Shown one piece after another: positions 1 through 15,200 of a stretch of 64,000 nt of DNA. The stretch lies in the NCBI GenBank assembly GCA_018660825.1, contig JABJJO010000047.1, positions 1-64,000 of the forward strand. The letters run 5' to 3'. This stretch comes from Planctomycetaceae bacterium (GTDB lineage: Bacteria; Planctomycetota; Planctomycetia; Pirellulales; Pirellulaceae). Numbering within the stretch: the stretch's first letter is position 1; every line of letters starts with the position of its first letter. Position numbers and translations under genes: made by a program. The notes beneath the pieces were generated by a model. The model saw only the letters and a program-made list of their open reading frames with translations. It was not told the origin of the DNA and did no database searches.

Positions 1-218
1 AAAAACTATAATTGACGGGTTCCAATAGAATTGCACTTAAGGGTCTGTATTTACAACCTTTTATTGTAATTTGAATTTACGCAAATCCGAGTTCCTAAAT
101 GGTGCTCGATTTGTTGATTGCAGCGATGTGATATTTACTTTGATTTAGCTGGTTAATGAGGATTTAGACACATGTCTGATCTAAAACCCAGCAGTAACTC
201 GATATCGAGGGATAGTAA
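1..218. other. Leader of the giant surface-protein gene
   Basis: AT-rich non-coding DNA before the giant gene. No convincing -35/-10 pair was identified. A perfect 12-bp palindrome, CTCGATATCGAG, lies at 198-209, immediately before a GAGGG-like ribosome site and the ATG at 219. It could fold over the start region or bind a regulator, but a short palindrome can occur by chance. Confidence 0.4.
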
Positions 219-3200
219 ATGACGATAGGAAAAAATCGTCGTGACTCCTTGCTCCGCAAGGGGAAGCACATGTTAAGAAATAAAAATCAGGACAAGCCAC
301 GTGTAGCATCACGTCAACTGTTTCTTGAGTCTTTGGAAGATCGCCGTTTGTTAGCGGTTGGTCCTCAATTGATAGGGATCCAGCCCAACGACGGTGAGTT
401 GTTGTTGTTTGATGCGCCGGATTATATCCGCGACACGGCTCCCCGCGATCTGCTGTTCCGTTTTGACGAAAATCAGGTATTTTCTCCTACGAATCTCGAC
501 GGAATTCAGATCACGCGCAGTAATCTTGACGGAGATTTTACGCCTGCGAGCGTCACAACCGATTTCAACTCTGACGGGGTGTTGGAGATCAAGTTTTCGG
601 CGACTAAACTGGGCGTCGAACAAAACGATATTAAGCTGGTATTTAGCAAACGAGATTTAGGTGGCCCGGGAACTCCTTCGATTGGTGTCGTTGGTAAACG
701 AATAGACATTAGTTTAAATATTAATGTAGGAAATGAATCGTCAGCTGCTGACTTAGTTACAGCATTAAGTCAGAACGATGCTGCTAGGGCGTTGATACAA
801 GCGGAAATCATTGTTGGTGATGAAGATTTTGATATCGCATCGCCATCGAATAGTTATTCTCCATTGTTGACGTCAGGTGCAAATGATGTCGTCGTAACAC
901 CAGGCTATCAGGGTGTGGGTGATTTCCCCAATGAGATCATCGTCCGCTTTGCCGAAACGCTACCGGATGACCTGTATCGCATCGACGTATACGGAGATGG
1001 TCTTAATGCGTTGCGTAACGATCAAGGGGTTGCATTTGGTGACTTAACGGATGATGCAGTTGATGATGGAATCGACCAATTTGTCCTGTTTGAACTCGAT
1101 CTCGGTGCGCAAGTGATTGCGGTTGTCCCCCAGCCGGTCGTTCGCCAAACTGATGGTTCGCTTGTCCAAAATCGAAACCAAATTGTGGTTTACTTCAATG
1201 CCGATGATTTAAATCCAGCATCTGCTGAAAACACCAATTTTTATCAGTTGATTTATACAGGTGCAGGTTCAAATGGCGGTGGTGGTAACACGGGCGAAGC
1301 GAATCATCCGACGCTTTCCAATGTAGATGATGTGGTCATTTCACCGCAAACAGCCGTATATAACGCTGAACTAGACGCTGTTTTACTGACTTTCGCTGAC
1401 AATATCGACGACCCAACACGCACTTCTGGCGCGTATCGTTTACGCGTCGGTTCTTCTGAGAATCGTCCATTACAACCGGTTGAATTTTCTCCAGTGAGCG
1501 ATCCGGGTTCGACTTTCACAGGTGTTAATAACAGTGGAATCAAAACTGTAGTTGACCTCGCAGCCAATTGGGAAACGGGACACGTTTTGGTGGTACTGGA
1601 TGATGGTGCGCAGTTTGTTGACGGGGAAGTATTTACGGTTGAAGCGGCCAATGGTTCTGGTGCGCAGCAGTTTGAGTTTGTCGATGCGGCTACGGGCGGA
1701 ACGGTGGATGCGGGCAATGTCGCAATCCCCTTTGATTCCGTGGCACCGACAAGTAAAGCAGTGCTGGCGGATTCGATTGTAACTGCCGTAAAAAACTGGG
1801 GTGTTGCGACTGGTGTTGATGCAACGGCAGTAGTTTCTGCAGGTGTGACAACTGTACGAATTGACGGCGATGCGAATATATTGCTTGGAGATAGCTTGCA
1901 AGGTCTCGGCTTAGCAAATGAAGGCATCATTATTAGTGAACAGATTACGCCACCAGCTTTAACTAGTGATAAATACTCTCTCAGATACCCTGGTGCTGAT
2001 AGTGAGCCCGGACACCGCGATATTGTGATCGATTCCGCGATGCATGTTAACGGTTATGATCGCGCTGATGGTATTCGCACGGTGCAATACAACTTCCAAC
2101 AGGAAATAGGTTTGATTCCGACTGCCAATGGTGGTACTGGAATAGCGTTTAATGACATTACAGAAGAGCAGAAAAACCGCGCCCGAGAGATCTTCCATTT
2201 GATTTCGGAATATGCGGGAGTTCAGTTTGTTGAAACTGTTGACAGTGGATTAATAATTGCAACCGGTGACTTGCGCAGTGTTGGATGTTTTGTCGGTAAC
2301 TGTTCTCCAGGAATTATTTCTGCGCCTGGTGGCGTAATTGGTCTAGCCGGCAGCACGTCCAAAGGTGCAATCGCCATTATGGACAATGCGGAAATCTGGA
2401 ATGACGAGTTTGGTGGCAACTGGTTCACGACGGCAATTCATGAAATTGGGCACCAAAATAACCTAGTCCATGCTTATGATTTAGAAGCAATGATGGGGAA
2501 TTCCCATACCCCAGCTGTTGAAGAGGGTTTTCCGGGTAATCACGATATTGTTCATTTACAACATTTAATGCGGCCGGAAAGTAATGACATTGATATGTAT
2601 GAATTCAATGTCACCGAGGATGGCGTGTTCACCGCGGAAACGATGGCAGAGCGATTACTTGGTATTGATGGTCAAAACGAAGTACTTGATACGTCGATGA
2701 GTTTGTATCAAGGACGCGTAGTAACAAATGTTGAAACAGGCGCCCCTGTTTTTGACAGTAATGGTCAACTTCAGCCCATATTGGACGGTAACGGGTTTGA
2801 AATAAAAGATCTTATAGCCCGCAATGATGACTACTTCAGTAAAGATTCCTTCTTGGAATTGAGACTACGTACTGGAAAATATTACATCGGCGTAAGTGCT
2901 AGTGGGAACTCAGTATACAACCCATCCGTTTATCAATCTGGACTAGGCGGGCGCACACAAGGTCGATATGATTTGCGACTAAACTACCGTCCCGACGTGA
3001 ACCGTACAATTGTTGATTTGGACAATCCAAAAGATCCGGCAAAACCGGCAATTGAGGATACATCTTTTGATGGTGACGCAGATGGAGTGCCAGGTGGGGT
3101 ATATAATTTCTGGTTTAACGCAGCTGTACCGAGCGATTTTGCCACGGGGGATGAATCACGTACTGTCTATGTAGACAAATTAGCTCCCGACGGTGGTGAC

Positions 3201-6200
3201 GGTACCCTAGCGGCACCATTTAATTTGATTCGAAATGCTCTAAATGTAAACGCATCGGGTCAGCCACTTCCAGTACCCAACCCAAATGCAGTTGATTCCG
3301 CCCGTGGTGGCGATATTTTGCGTATTGTATCCAACACAGGTGCCGATGGAGACATTCGGACGGAAATTGATAATCTTGCGTACGAAATTGGTTTCAATTC
3401 GTTGGGTAGCGTACTCGAAGATGGTGCGATCTTTGAGGTTCCTCGTGATGTAGCCGTTATGATTGACGCGGGAGCCATCTTCAAAATGCGACGTTCGTGG
3501 ATTGCCGCTGGTAGCGTATCCGCAAGTCCCCTGCGCGATCATAGTGCCGGTGTTTTCCAAGTTCTTGGTACGCCGTTGTTCGTTGATCAACTTGGAAACA
3601 CTGTTCCTATTGGTGGAGATTTTGCCACTGCGACCGTGCTGCCTGCCACGACTACAGGTGATGCTAGCGACGGACTGGTACACTTCACCTCTTACGATGA
3701 TGAAGCACTCGGACTAGACCAGTTTTCTTTCAGTACGACTCCGTCTAAAGGTGACTGGGGCGGGATAATGTTCCGCAGCGATATTGATCATGCGGATCAG
3801 AGTCGCTTCGACTATGAATCACAGGGAATTTTTCTGAACTATGTTAACCACGCAGACATCCGTTATGGTGGTGGCGAAGTTTTGGTGGAGTCGGTTAACC
3901 AGATTGTTGCTCCAATCACCATAATGGAAGCGCGCCCAACAGTCACACATAACAAAATCAACAATAGCCGAGATGCGGCGATCAGCGCAACGCCGAACAG
4001 TTTTGCCGAAACGAATTTTCACGCACCGGCCAATCAATCACTTGCTGCCGTCCCGTTTACATATGATTATACGCGTATTGGTCCGGACATTTCATCGAAC
4101 ACAATTCTCGATAATACCATTAATGGGCTGTTTATTCGAATTGAAACACCCGCATCTAGCGAACTACAAAAGCTCACCGTGTCGGGTCGTTTGGATGATC
4201 GGGATATCGTGCACGTATTGCAGGAAAATCTAATTATAAAAGCCAACCCTGGTGGCCCTTTCTTGGAAACTGTTGAACAACAACTTGACCTCGTATCGCT
4301 TACCGCCCTGCAACTTCCCGAGTCAAGTCTTGTTAATGGCACTTTTAGTTACCGCATGGTATTCGTCGATGCCAACGGATTTGAAAGTCGTCCGACAACA
4401 GCGACAGGGGATGTAAACGTTGCTGCTGCCCAAAATGCGGTTCGATTATCACAGCTATTAACTGCGCCTTCCGATTTCGTCGCACGCCGACTCTATCGTA
4501 GCACGACGGACCCTATTACGGGGCCATGGGAATTGATCGCTCAAATTAACCAATCTGACACAGAATATATTGACGATGGGACTACCATTGGCGGAATTCT
4601 CTCAGAAGCTACCCAACGTTTACGTCCTCGTTTAGATGCTAGCTTAGTGATTGATTCACAGGTTGTGATCAAAATTGACAGCAGTCGTATTGAAATCGAA
4701 CCCGGCGCCCAATTCATTGCGGAAGCGACCGATGGTAATGAATCAATTTTCACCAGTATTTTAGACGATCGATACGGTTACGGTGGAACCTTTGATACCA
4801 CCAATGATGGAGCAATTCCTGCGGCACCAGGTAATTGGGGTGGTTTATATGCGTACCCTGGCAGTAGCATCAGTCTTGACAATGTTGTCGTGGCCTACGC
4901 GGGCGGTGTGAATCGAATCGAAGGCGATTTTGCGGGATTTAACGCCATTGAAATCCACCAAGCGAATGCTCGAATTACCAATAGTGTTTTTGAGTTAAAT
5001 GCCAACGGTCGTGCAGCGGTTGGACCGGCGAATCGTTTTGGCCGTGGGCAAAATGCCCCAAGCGTTATTTTTGTGCGTAATACGCAACCCACAATTCTTA
5101 ATAATACTATTCGTAACAACACAACGGATCAGGTAGCGAATACAGCGGCGATTAGTATCAATGCTAATTCGCTAAATTATCAATTGAACACCGATCTGGG
5201 GCGTTCAACAGGATATGCTGACGCCCTCAGTGGCTTTGAAGATAACCACGGTCCATTAATCGTCGGTAATCGCCTTGATAACAACGATATCAACGGCATG
5301 GTGGTGCGTGGAGAGACGTTAACTACCGAAGGTGTATGGGACGACCAATCGATTACACATGTGTTGTTCGATCAGATTGTCATTGATGATTTTCATACTT
5401 ACGGTGGGTTGCGATTGCAAAGTAGTGCGGACGCAAGTTTGGTCGTCAAACTGTTGGGTGCGAATGCCGGATTCACTGCTACGGGCGACCCACTAGAAAT
5501 AGATGACCGTATCGGGGGTGTAATTCAAATAGTGGGTCAACCAAAATCACCGGTCATTCTTACATCATTCCTTGATGATACGCGTGGTGCGGGCGTGCAA
5601 TCTAACGGGGATCCAATAGTTGACACGAATAACGACGGAGCGGCAAGTCAACCACAACCGGGCGATTGGGATACTATTTTGATCGACCGTTTTGCGCATG
5701 ACGCTAACGTTGAAGTAGTTTTGGAAAACGAAATCAGAAGTGCTAACGCTCCAGGTTCTAATGCGTCAGCAACTTCTGCGGAATATTTAGGATCGTTAGC
5801 GAATAATACAAAATCAGGCGATGATATTCGACGGCTTGGGTTTGATGTTAACGGGTTGATAGGCAGCAGAAGTGACATGGACGTTTACAGTTTCGAAGCG
5901 GACGCTGGAACGGAAGTCTGGGTTGACTTTGACCATACAAGCAATTCACTCGATGCCATTGTTGAGCTTATCGATGGCACCGGGGCGGTCCTTGCTAGAT
6001 CTACGAACTCGTTAGATGAGCGCGATGGTAAAATCGCCTTGTTTCAGGATAGCAGTATCCCCACAACGGTCCATCCAATGGCTAAAGTAGATGGGTACGG
6101 CGGAGTTGATTATTGGCAACTTAACAAACGGGATCCAGGATTTCGTCTAGTCATGCCAGGACCTGTTGGTACAACCGGTGCATATCATCTGCGTGTTCGC

Positions 6201-9200
6201 AGTAATACTGCACCGGATCGAATTCACCTGCTCGATGCAGGTCTTAGTTCGGGTGCCTACCAAATGAGCATTCGACTAGGCGAACGCGAATCGGTTGCCG
6301 GTTCGACAGTACGATACGCGGATATTGCCTACGCAGATACTGGTGTGACAGTTTTAGGGCAACCTATACATTCACCCCTGGGTGGTGAAAAAACGGAGTC
6401 CGGCACCAATAATTCGCGGCTGACAGCAGATTTTGTCGGTAATATTCTTTCAGTCGACCGCGGTGCGACGAGCATCGGTGGCATTCTGAACGGCGCTGCT
6501 GATGTCGATTGGTATGAATTCAACGTCAATGGAAATAGTTTACAGGGCGGTGTGGATGATGATCCAGATCCGGATGCATCATCCGGTAACCTGTGGTCGT
6601 TGACATTTGATATGGATTATGCCGATGGATTAGGCCGAGCCAATACCTCGATCTATATTTATGATGAAAATGGCAACTTAGTAGCCTTTAGCGGCGACTC
6701 GAACGTTGCCGACGACCAACCTCAACCTAATGTTGATAGTCAACTAGAAGATCTGAGTCGTGGTTCGGTTGGCGTCACCGATCCCCTAATTGGTCCAATT
6801 TCTTTGCTTGAAGGAACGTATTTTGTAGCCGTCACAACCAACCAAGTCGTGTCCGCTGAGCAGAGTCAATATTTAACACCTGGCGTTGCTAATCCGTACT
6901 TGCGATTGGAACCGGTAAATTCAGTTAATCGAATCGCTGAAGATCACCTGGACGTTTCGGGTGCGGCTGGTCATACGACCTATGAGAACTCTGAAATTCG
7001 CGATCTGTTTCGCGATCCAGATGACGATGCTTTCAGAGCAGTGGACTGGAATCTTGGTGATGTGACGTTCTATGTGTTACGCAATGACCCGACAACAAAG
7101 GGCAGCTCTCAGGTATCTACGGTGGATCCATTCACCGGTGTAGCCGAAGTATTGAATTTTTCCAACGCAGGTTGGGACCTGAACGATTTTGATTTTAATG
7201 CAAATAACGAATTATTTGCATTTTCGTCTGACGCGGACGATGAGGGATTTCGCTGTGAACCCCGAGATGCATCGGCTGGTCAGTATATTCAAATTGATGT
7301 CCGCAGCGGTGCGGCCACGGATCGAGGCGAAACCGGAATTTTGACATACGAAGATCAAGACGGTATTCCAACCTCAGCCGAGAGAGCGTTTGATGATTGT
7401 GCTCAGCCATTGGGCGTCGGGTTCCATACGGATGCGATGCTGTTTGATGGAAATAATCGCCTGTTTACTGTTGGACGCCGTGGTGATGATGGTTATTTTG
7501 ATTTTGGTGCTGGTGCTGACGTTGGAGCTTGGTACCACGGCTCTCCGGAAAATCCAAATGATCCTAACCCAGAGAAGGACTGGTTAAGAAACATCGTCTT
7601 TCAAATGAACACGGCAACCGGAAATGCGTTGGGATCTGATGCCGATTCAAATATCAGAAACCCCTGGACAAGTCATTATCCGGTCGGTCGGATTGATCTG
7701 ACTGGACAGGTTGAACCTGAGGCGATTGTTACCGGATTGGCAGAACACCAGGGTCGTCAGTTTGCTATTGATCACGAGGGTTATCTGCATAGGATGCAAA
7801 ATAACATTCCTGGTAACACCCCCAGTGATGCTTTTAATGGATTTGATTTAGACCCAGAGGCAGGATTTTCAGTGGCCGTTTTTGAGAGAACGGACGCCGG
7901 CGATGTGGATCTGGAATATAACTTCCAGGGGCTGACGGCACCACCTTCCGTTGTCGAAGGGGGCAGATACAACGATTTGTTGTTTGCGGTCACCTATGAC
8001 GGGAAAATTGTTGCCATTCAGATCGATGACGATCATTTTGGTGAAGTGGCTCGTGTATTTGTAGATGGACAGTTCGAAATCCAAATGGTGGATACTGCTG
8101 GGGCGCCTCTGTCGGACATCCGAAGTTTAGTTATCGGTAATCTCGAACAAAATCTCTTCAACCTGACTGACTTACGTGGCGGCCCGGATATACTCGAAGG
8201 CAGCAATCCCCCCACTGATATCGATAAAGGCCATGGAATTGATCAGCTACAGGACAATAGCCGTGATGACACATTAGGCGATGACCCTGACGATATCGCG
8301 GTTCTTGGTCCTGGTGGACTGAGTCTAGCATTTAGCGGCGTCAATTACGATTTTAACGGCGGTGCTCATGGGACAGTTATTTCCAATGAGTTTAGTTTGA
8401 GGGATGTTAATGCCGCCGATTTGCCACATTTGTACTTCACATATTTTGCTGATACGGAAAATTCATTCCAAGATGAATTCCGAGTCTATATTTCGGATAA
8501 CAGTGGACAGTGGCAATCTGTAGCCATGAATGTTGTTAATGCGGGGGAAGGTCCAACTCAAGTATTTGATACCGATACTTGGCGGCAAGTCCGCGTGCCC
8601 ATGGACAACTTTGCGGGTGCCGACCACTTGAGGTTGAGGTTCGATTTTAATACTGCTGGTGATATGAACTATGGTGACGATCTCTTCAGTAATGAGATTA
8701 ATACACACGGTTCAGAACTATATGGGATTGATGGATCCTACATTCGTGACGGGCAGAGTTTTGAAATCACCAATAGTGATGCAACTTTTGCGACAACGGT
8801 GTTTGAATTTGAGTCGGGTTTCACCATTGTATCGCCTTCGGGTAACGCGATTCCAGACGGGTCTCAAGTTACAATTACCCATACGACCGCGGGCGTTGAG
8901 ACATTTACGTTTGTTAGGAATCCTGCGTTAGATGGTGGAAATACGATCTTTATTGGGGAAAACGACGATGCTGCTGACGTGGTTCAAAAGCTATCCAGTC
9001 GGCTTGATCCTGGCGTGTTGCATCATATAAACGGCGAACGATTAAATTTTGAAGCAGTCAAAATTGATAATCATATTAGTCCGGCGCTGGCGGATCTGGA
9101 TGAGCCAGGGGTGACGAATGTTGTCCCAGGAGCAGCACTGGACGCCGCGGTACCGAATTTTATCGAGGGTGGCAACGGAGTTGTACCCCCCGTTTTCGGT

Positions 9201-12200
9201 CCCGATCCTATCGCGATTTGGGTACACGAGGGGATGACGCGTAAAGAAGTTGCTGCTGAAATTCACGATAATCTGGAAGACATTTTTGTTCTGAATTTCG
9301 TTCCGGAATCCTACAAGGTCGAAGCGGATGCGAATCCAACTTTAGTGTTCCCTGATGGCTTCAAAATCTGGAATGACATGGTACGTATCATCGGCCATAG
9401 TGTGGTCGACGAAGGTCCACTTGGATATCACGCTGGCCCACTTGCGGGTGATGTTCCTATCGCAAACACCGATCCGGGTTTTAACAGCATACAAAAATTC
9501 CAGGACAATGATTTTGAGGGTGTTTTCATTGATGACATCATCATTGGTTTGGCTGGACGCGGTGAAATGGTTGTTTCACCGGCGGGAAATGACGCTTTTA
9601 TTGACAATCCTCTATCTCTCGGCGATGAAGTGGTTACCGGAACGTATCAACTTGAAATACGTCAATCGAGTCCTTTCCAAACTAGTGGTACACCGACGCG
9701 ATCTTGGAATGTTGACGACCGCATCGGCGACGGCGTTTCGTTCGTCGTTTCTTCCGGCGCCTATATTCACGATTCGGAATTCTTTGATGTATCCGATGGA
9801 ATAACGAGCATCCGTTTTGAATACGAAGACACGTCCGTTGGTGACGGTGTACAAAGCGGCAATGTTGCAATCTCGTTCGATTCTCAAATGGAAGATTGGG
9901 AAGTCGCTCGGCAAGTACGTAACGCGATTAATCGCTTGGAAGTATACTCCCAAGTAAACGTAACCGCAGGGCTATCTGACGGTACAATTAATGATCCAAC
10001 CAATAATGATGCATTTGCAGACTTACGAGTGGATCCGAACTACACGCCCGTAAGTACAACAAACGTTGTTAACTTATTCGGTGATACGTACTTGATTAAT
10101 GATCCAAGTAATTTGACGATACCCGAGCCAGTTTTGGTTGGTGAATTTAATGATACGATTCTTTCAGCCACCGGTACGTCGATCACTGGTGTAAACACAA
10201 CGTATATTGCCAACGGAAATATAGGTGATAATGAGTTCTGGCAAACAGCGTCTTCAACGGATGTTGATCTATTTCAGTTCCGTTTGACTAGCGGTGAAAG
10301 TGTGAATATCAAAGTCGATGCGGCGTCGCTAGCATCTGATTTGGATGCGGTCCTTCGTATCTTTGATAACGCAGGAGGCGAATTAGTTCGCGTCGACGAC
10401 ACGTCTGGGCTAGATCCGGAAATCCAGTTCACCGCACCCGCGGGTGGATTGCAAGTCTTTTACGTTGGTGTGAGCAGCGTGCCAGATAATCTTGGCAAGC
10501 ATGAACTTACCTATAACCCAGCAGACTTTAATACCGCATCTTTGTATACGGCCACCACACTGGATGATCGGCTCGTCGGCCGATTTCTGCGTAGCCCTAG
10601 CGGTGAATTGCTGAGTGAACGTGTGGGTGACTATCGTTTGACTATGTCATTTGATAATGAGTCGACGACGTTTGACAGCGCCGTGGATAAGCACAGTGTG
10701 ATCTATGACAACTTTATCGCTGATCCTGAATGGAATGCAAGTTTTGGATTTGGCGCTGATTATCAACGCACTACATCAATTGCCACGGGTGAGGAATTTG
10801 CGGGTGAAATCGGCGGGACTTTTATACGGGCAATTCCCGGGTTTTATGCGGATACAACGATTTCAGGTTTGAGTTTATTGAATAAGATCACAGGTCGAGG
10901 CCGGCTAGACCACAATCAGGTAGCAAACCCTAATTTTGATGCTCCGGTTGTGTTTGGCCACTTCGACATTGGTGGCGCTGATGATGATACCCGCTTGGCC
11001 ATGGGTATTCGCTTCACAAACGATGGTACCGACCTAGCTTGGCAAGCGCATTTAGGTGGTACTGGAACCGGAACACCGATCTCGCTGACACCGGGTGTTG
11101 GCGTCGATTGGACTTATACGTGGAATCCATCCGGTGGCGCAGAAGGTGCTGGGCGTTTAACGGTAAACCTTAACGGTACCGTGCAATCGCTTGATATGTC
11201 CACCGCTCAACGAACCGCGTATCAAACAACCAATTTGAATTCATTCGGGTTTTGGCAAGCCACGTCACCATCCTTTGGTGGTTTCGGCAACGTTGCAAGT
11301 ATATTTGTTGACGACGTATTTTATACAGGTACGCCTGTAGATAGTATTGGCGACAGTAACCAGTTACGTGAACAGGGCCAAGTCATCATCCAGTCGAACG
11401 AGATTTCCAATTCGGCAAGTTGGGGTATCCTCAGTGACGATGGCGGGCGTGATCCTGCCGAAGGGGATTCGTCGCATATGGGTCCCGCGCGGTTCCTTGG
11501 TGTGATAAATACTGAACGCCTCGTTCCAGGTGTCACCATCACGAATAACTTACTGCACGGTAACGTCGGTGGTGGTATTCGTTATAGTGGTACCGACATA
11601 CTACCAACTGGAGCCGTACCTTTCGGTCGGATTCTGAATAATACCGTTTACGGAACGAATAATGGTGAGACAGGGATTCAAGTTGATCAAAATGCCAGTC
11701 CAACTATCCTAAATAACATCTTGGCGAACTTGGGTGCCGGCATCACAGTTGATCTATCTTCTGATACTACGATTGTTGCTGCTTCGGTATATCAAGGCAA
11801 TGTTGACAATATTATCGGCGTACCGGATTCATTTTCAATAGAATCCGTGATACCGTTATTTGTAAGCCCCGCTACTGACAATTTCTATTTGACGTCTGGC
11901 ACTGCTCTAAGTCCAAATCCAGCGATCGATAGTTCGATTGGATCACTGGAAGATCGTTTCGGATACCTACAGGTTAAGTCTCCCCTGGGAATTTCGCCGT
12001 CACCTGTTATCGCACCAGTAAGAGACTTGTACGGACAACTACGAGTCGATGATCCGAACTCGGAGCCAGTTGGTGGTATTGGCGCGAATGTCTTTATTGA
12101 TCGGGGAGCAGTTGAACGAGCGTCGTTTTCCGGATCGAGTTCCCGACTCATTGTACCACTCGATAATGATCCTATTGGCGTTGATGAAAATGGTGGTTTA

Positions 12201-15200
12201 ACGACCGTTGTACTAAATAGCCGGCAAGTTGTTTCAAGCTTTGAAATTCGATTGAGCGGAAATGGTGAACCGGGGAATCCTAATGAGAGCATCGGGATTG
12301 CTGACGTCAGTGTGACCTCCGAGACAGTGATAGTGCGCAGCAATGGACAGTTACTTAAAGACGGAATTGATTATTCATTTAGTTACAATGAGAGCAATGA
12401 CACGATTATTTTAACTCCACTTTCTGGAATATGGACGCCGAATCGAATATACACGATCGAATTGGCGAATCTTGACTACTGGAAACTTGACGCAAATGCT
12501 GGAGTCAACATTAATGATGGAGATAAATTTTTGGTGCGGGATCTAGTTGGAACCAACGCTATTTTTGAATTTGAACGTGGGTATTCGATTTTGGTGCCCC
12601 AGACGTTGCAAATTCAAATCCCGCCAGAGGCAGGCGGACTTGGTGGCGTAGTCGATGGTGAATTCTTCTCCATTCGACAAGGTAATATCGCTCCGGTACA
12701 ATTCGAATTTGATCGTGACACACCCAGTAGTGTGATTCCGGGACGTGTTGCCGTGCCTTATGGCGTCAATAGTACCGTCGATGAAATTGCTGACGCGATA
12801 GTCGTCACGATCGAATCCACTTTCTTAGGTGTCCACCCCGTGAACCTAGGTGAGGGGCGAGTCCATCTTGGTACCAACGAGACGCATGTTCTGGATATTA
12901 GCTTGGCAGCAAGCCTCACGCAATCTGGCGTTGCGGGTGGTGTGAAAGATACGGACTTCTTCACGATTGATGATGGATCGAAACTGATTACCTTTGAATT
13001 CGAAGATGGCGATTTTGCCGACGGTGTGAATACCGCTGACCTAGCCAATGGCGATGTGCAAATCGACTTTACAACAGCAGATACGCACGAAGTACTTGCG
13101 ACGAAAATCTCTGCTGCAATTAATGCTGTTGATCTGAATTTAAACACTCAATCCCTGACGAATGGACTCGTACATGTTGGTGGTAGTTTGAACCACTTCC
13201 TGACTACTATTGACAGTGAATTGTCACAGCAGGGCTTGCCAGGTGTCCGTCCTGAATTTGGAATCAAAGTACCCACCAGTGCAGGATCCGTCACTAACAT
13301 CCTAGATACGGAAGAATTTATTATACAATTTGGTGCAAATAATCCCGTGACATTTGAGTTCAACAACTTGGACGTTGATTCTGAAATCACGTTGGGTAAT
13401 ACCGGTATCAATTTTACATATTCCACGACCCTCACTCAGTTTATGAGTGAAATAATTGTTTCAATTAAAGGAGCAGGGCTCGATTTGGATCCCGTTCGCG
13501 TTCCTGGAACAGCGTTGATTTCGCTAGGCGCCACTGCCGCGCATTCGTTGAATGTAAACCAAACCGGTTTGACGAAAGTTGGCGGTAACCCTGGTGATCC
13601 CGCCGCCCTCTCTGTGGATGTATTGCCAATGGATTATTTTGACGAAACACAAACTGCTGTGCAAATCATACAAGCAATTAACCAACAAGATCAACTTAGT
13701 GGTGTGGTGGCAAAACCAAACCGCGCTAATGAAGTGATTGTTACGGGCGCAACTACCGTAAGTACGAACAACGCTAATACTTTTTTGGCGGACGAATGGG
13801 ATATCCAAACTCCTCGATTTTTACGCGAAATTGAAGATTTAGCAACCAATCCACTCAGGCCAAATCAGCTTACCGGCGAAACCTTCTATTCGATTCAAAT
13901 TGGTGTCGTGGATTATGATACGGGTGACGCTCCCGATGGAGTCGGCATTGCACCACAAGATTCTTACCCGACGATTAGTGGACACAACCCGGCTATTCAT
14001 ATGTTTGAGGGTTCTATTTTCCTAGGCGAACGAGTCGATCGCGATGTAGATGGTCAACCAAGCATAACGGATGATCTTGACGGTGAAGGCTATCAAGTTG
14101 ATATGACATCTGCTCCAGGATTGTCGTTCGATGCCCCTAGCACTTCAGGGAATATCATCATTGAAGATTTGATCGACGTAACGGTCTTAGCAACCGGCGC
14201 TACGGCTGTTGATGGTGAGATTTTGAATATCGGCACAACGAATTTCGAAATCGATTTAGCCGCCGGTGGTTTTACCGCCGGTAACCAGCAAGTTGTCGTT
14301 AACGTGACTGATACTGAAACGGATATTGCGACAACGATTGCAAATGCAATTACCGCGGCCGTGATACCCAATGTAAGCGCCTTAGCTGCAGGGCCAATAG
14401 TGACCATCACGCGCACCAGTACGGATGACGTTAGTGATAACGGTGCCACCGGGTTTAGTGCCGCAGCTGCAGTTGCTAATGTTCTGGATGGTGACACATT
14501 CAAGATAATAGGATCTTCTAGTTTTCTGACCGTTGAATTCGAAGATGAATCAGTCAGTAACGGATTTGTTGCTGGAAATCTAATTGTGGGCTTCTTACCT
14601 ACCGACGATGCAAATGCGATTGCCGGCACCATTGCGCAGACGATTGTTGACGCAGAGTTTGATCTCAATTTGAATCCCATTGCACGTGAGGGTGGTCGAG
14701 TTGAATTGACCGGTAATGATGCGGACGGTGTGACTGGTGTGGACGGAGCACCGATTGGATTTTTCAATCCTTTCGTCTCCACGGCGTTGGAAATCACGGT
14801 TACTACCGACGGGCTGTTAGACGCTTGGATTGACTTTAACCGCGATGGCGACTGGGATGATGCTAGCGAGCAAATCGCCTTTAGCATACAAATGTCCGCA
14901 GGATTGAATACGATCGCCGTTCAATCGCCACTTGAACCAGAGTCCGTTGCCGGTGAAACCTATGCTCGGTTCCGATTTAGCGATGTCGGTGGCTTGCGAT
15001 CGACCGGACTTATCGTGAACGGAGAGGTCGAAGACTACCTAGTGGAAATTGTAGATGGTCGACCGCCGGAACCCTTTAATGATCCCAGTGGTGCTACGCT
15101 AGGCTTTGCGACCACTGAAGACCTGCCGCTACCAGTACTACCGACGGATCCGAGTTTGCTGGACAACGATATTGATGTTGACGGAAATGATTTTCAAGTC

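Noticed and set aside
14093..14887. 264-codon minus-strand frame inside the giant gene
   Set aside because: Antisense shadow of a strongly supported coding region with the Ser/Val/Ala bias of a complementary frame.
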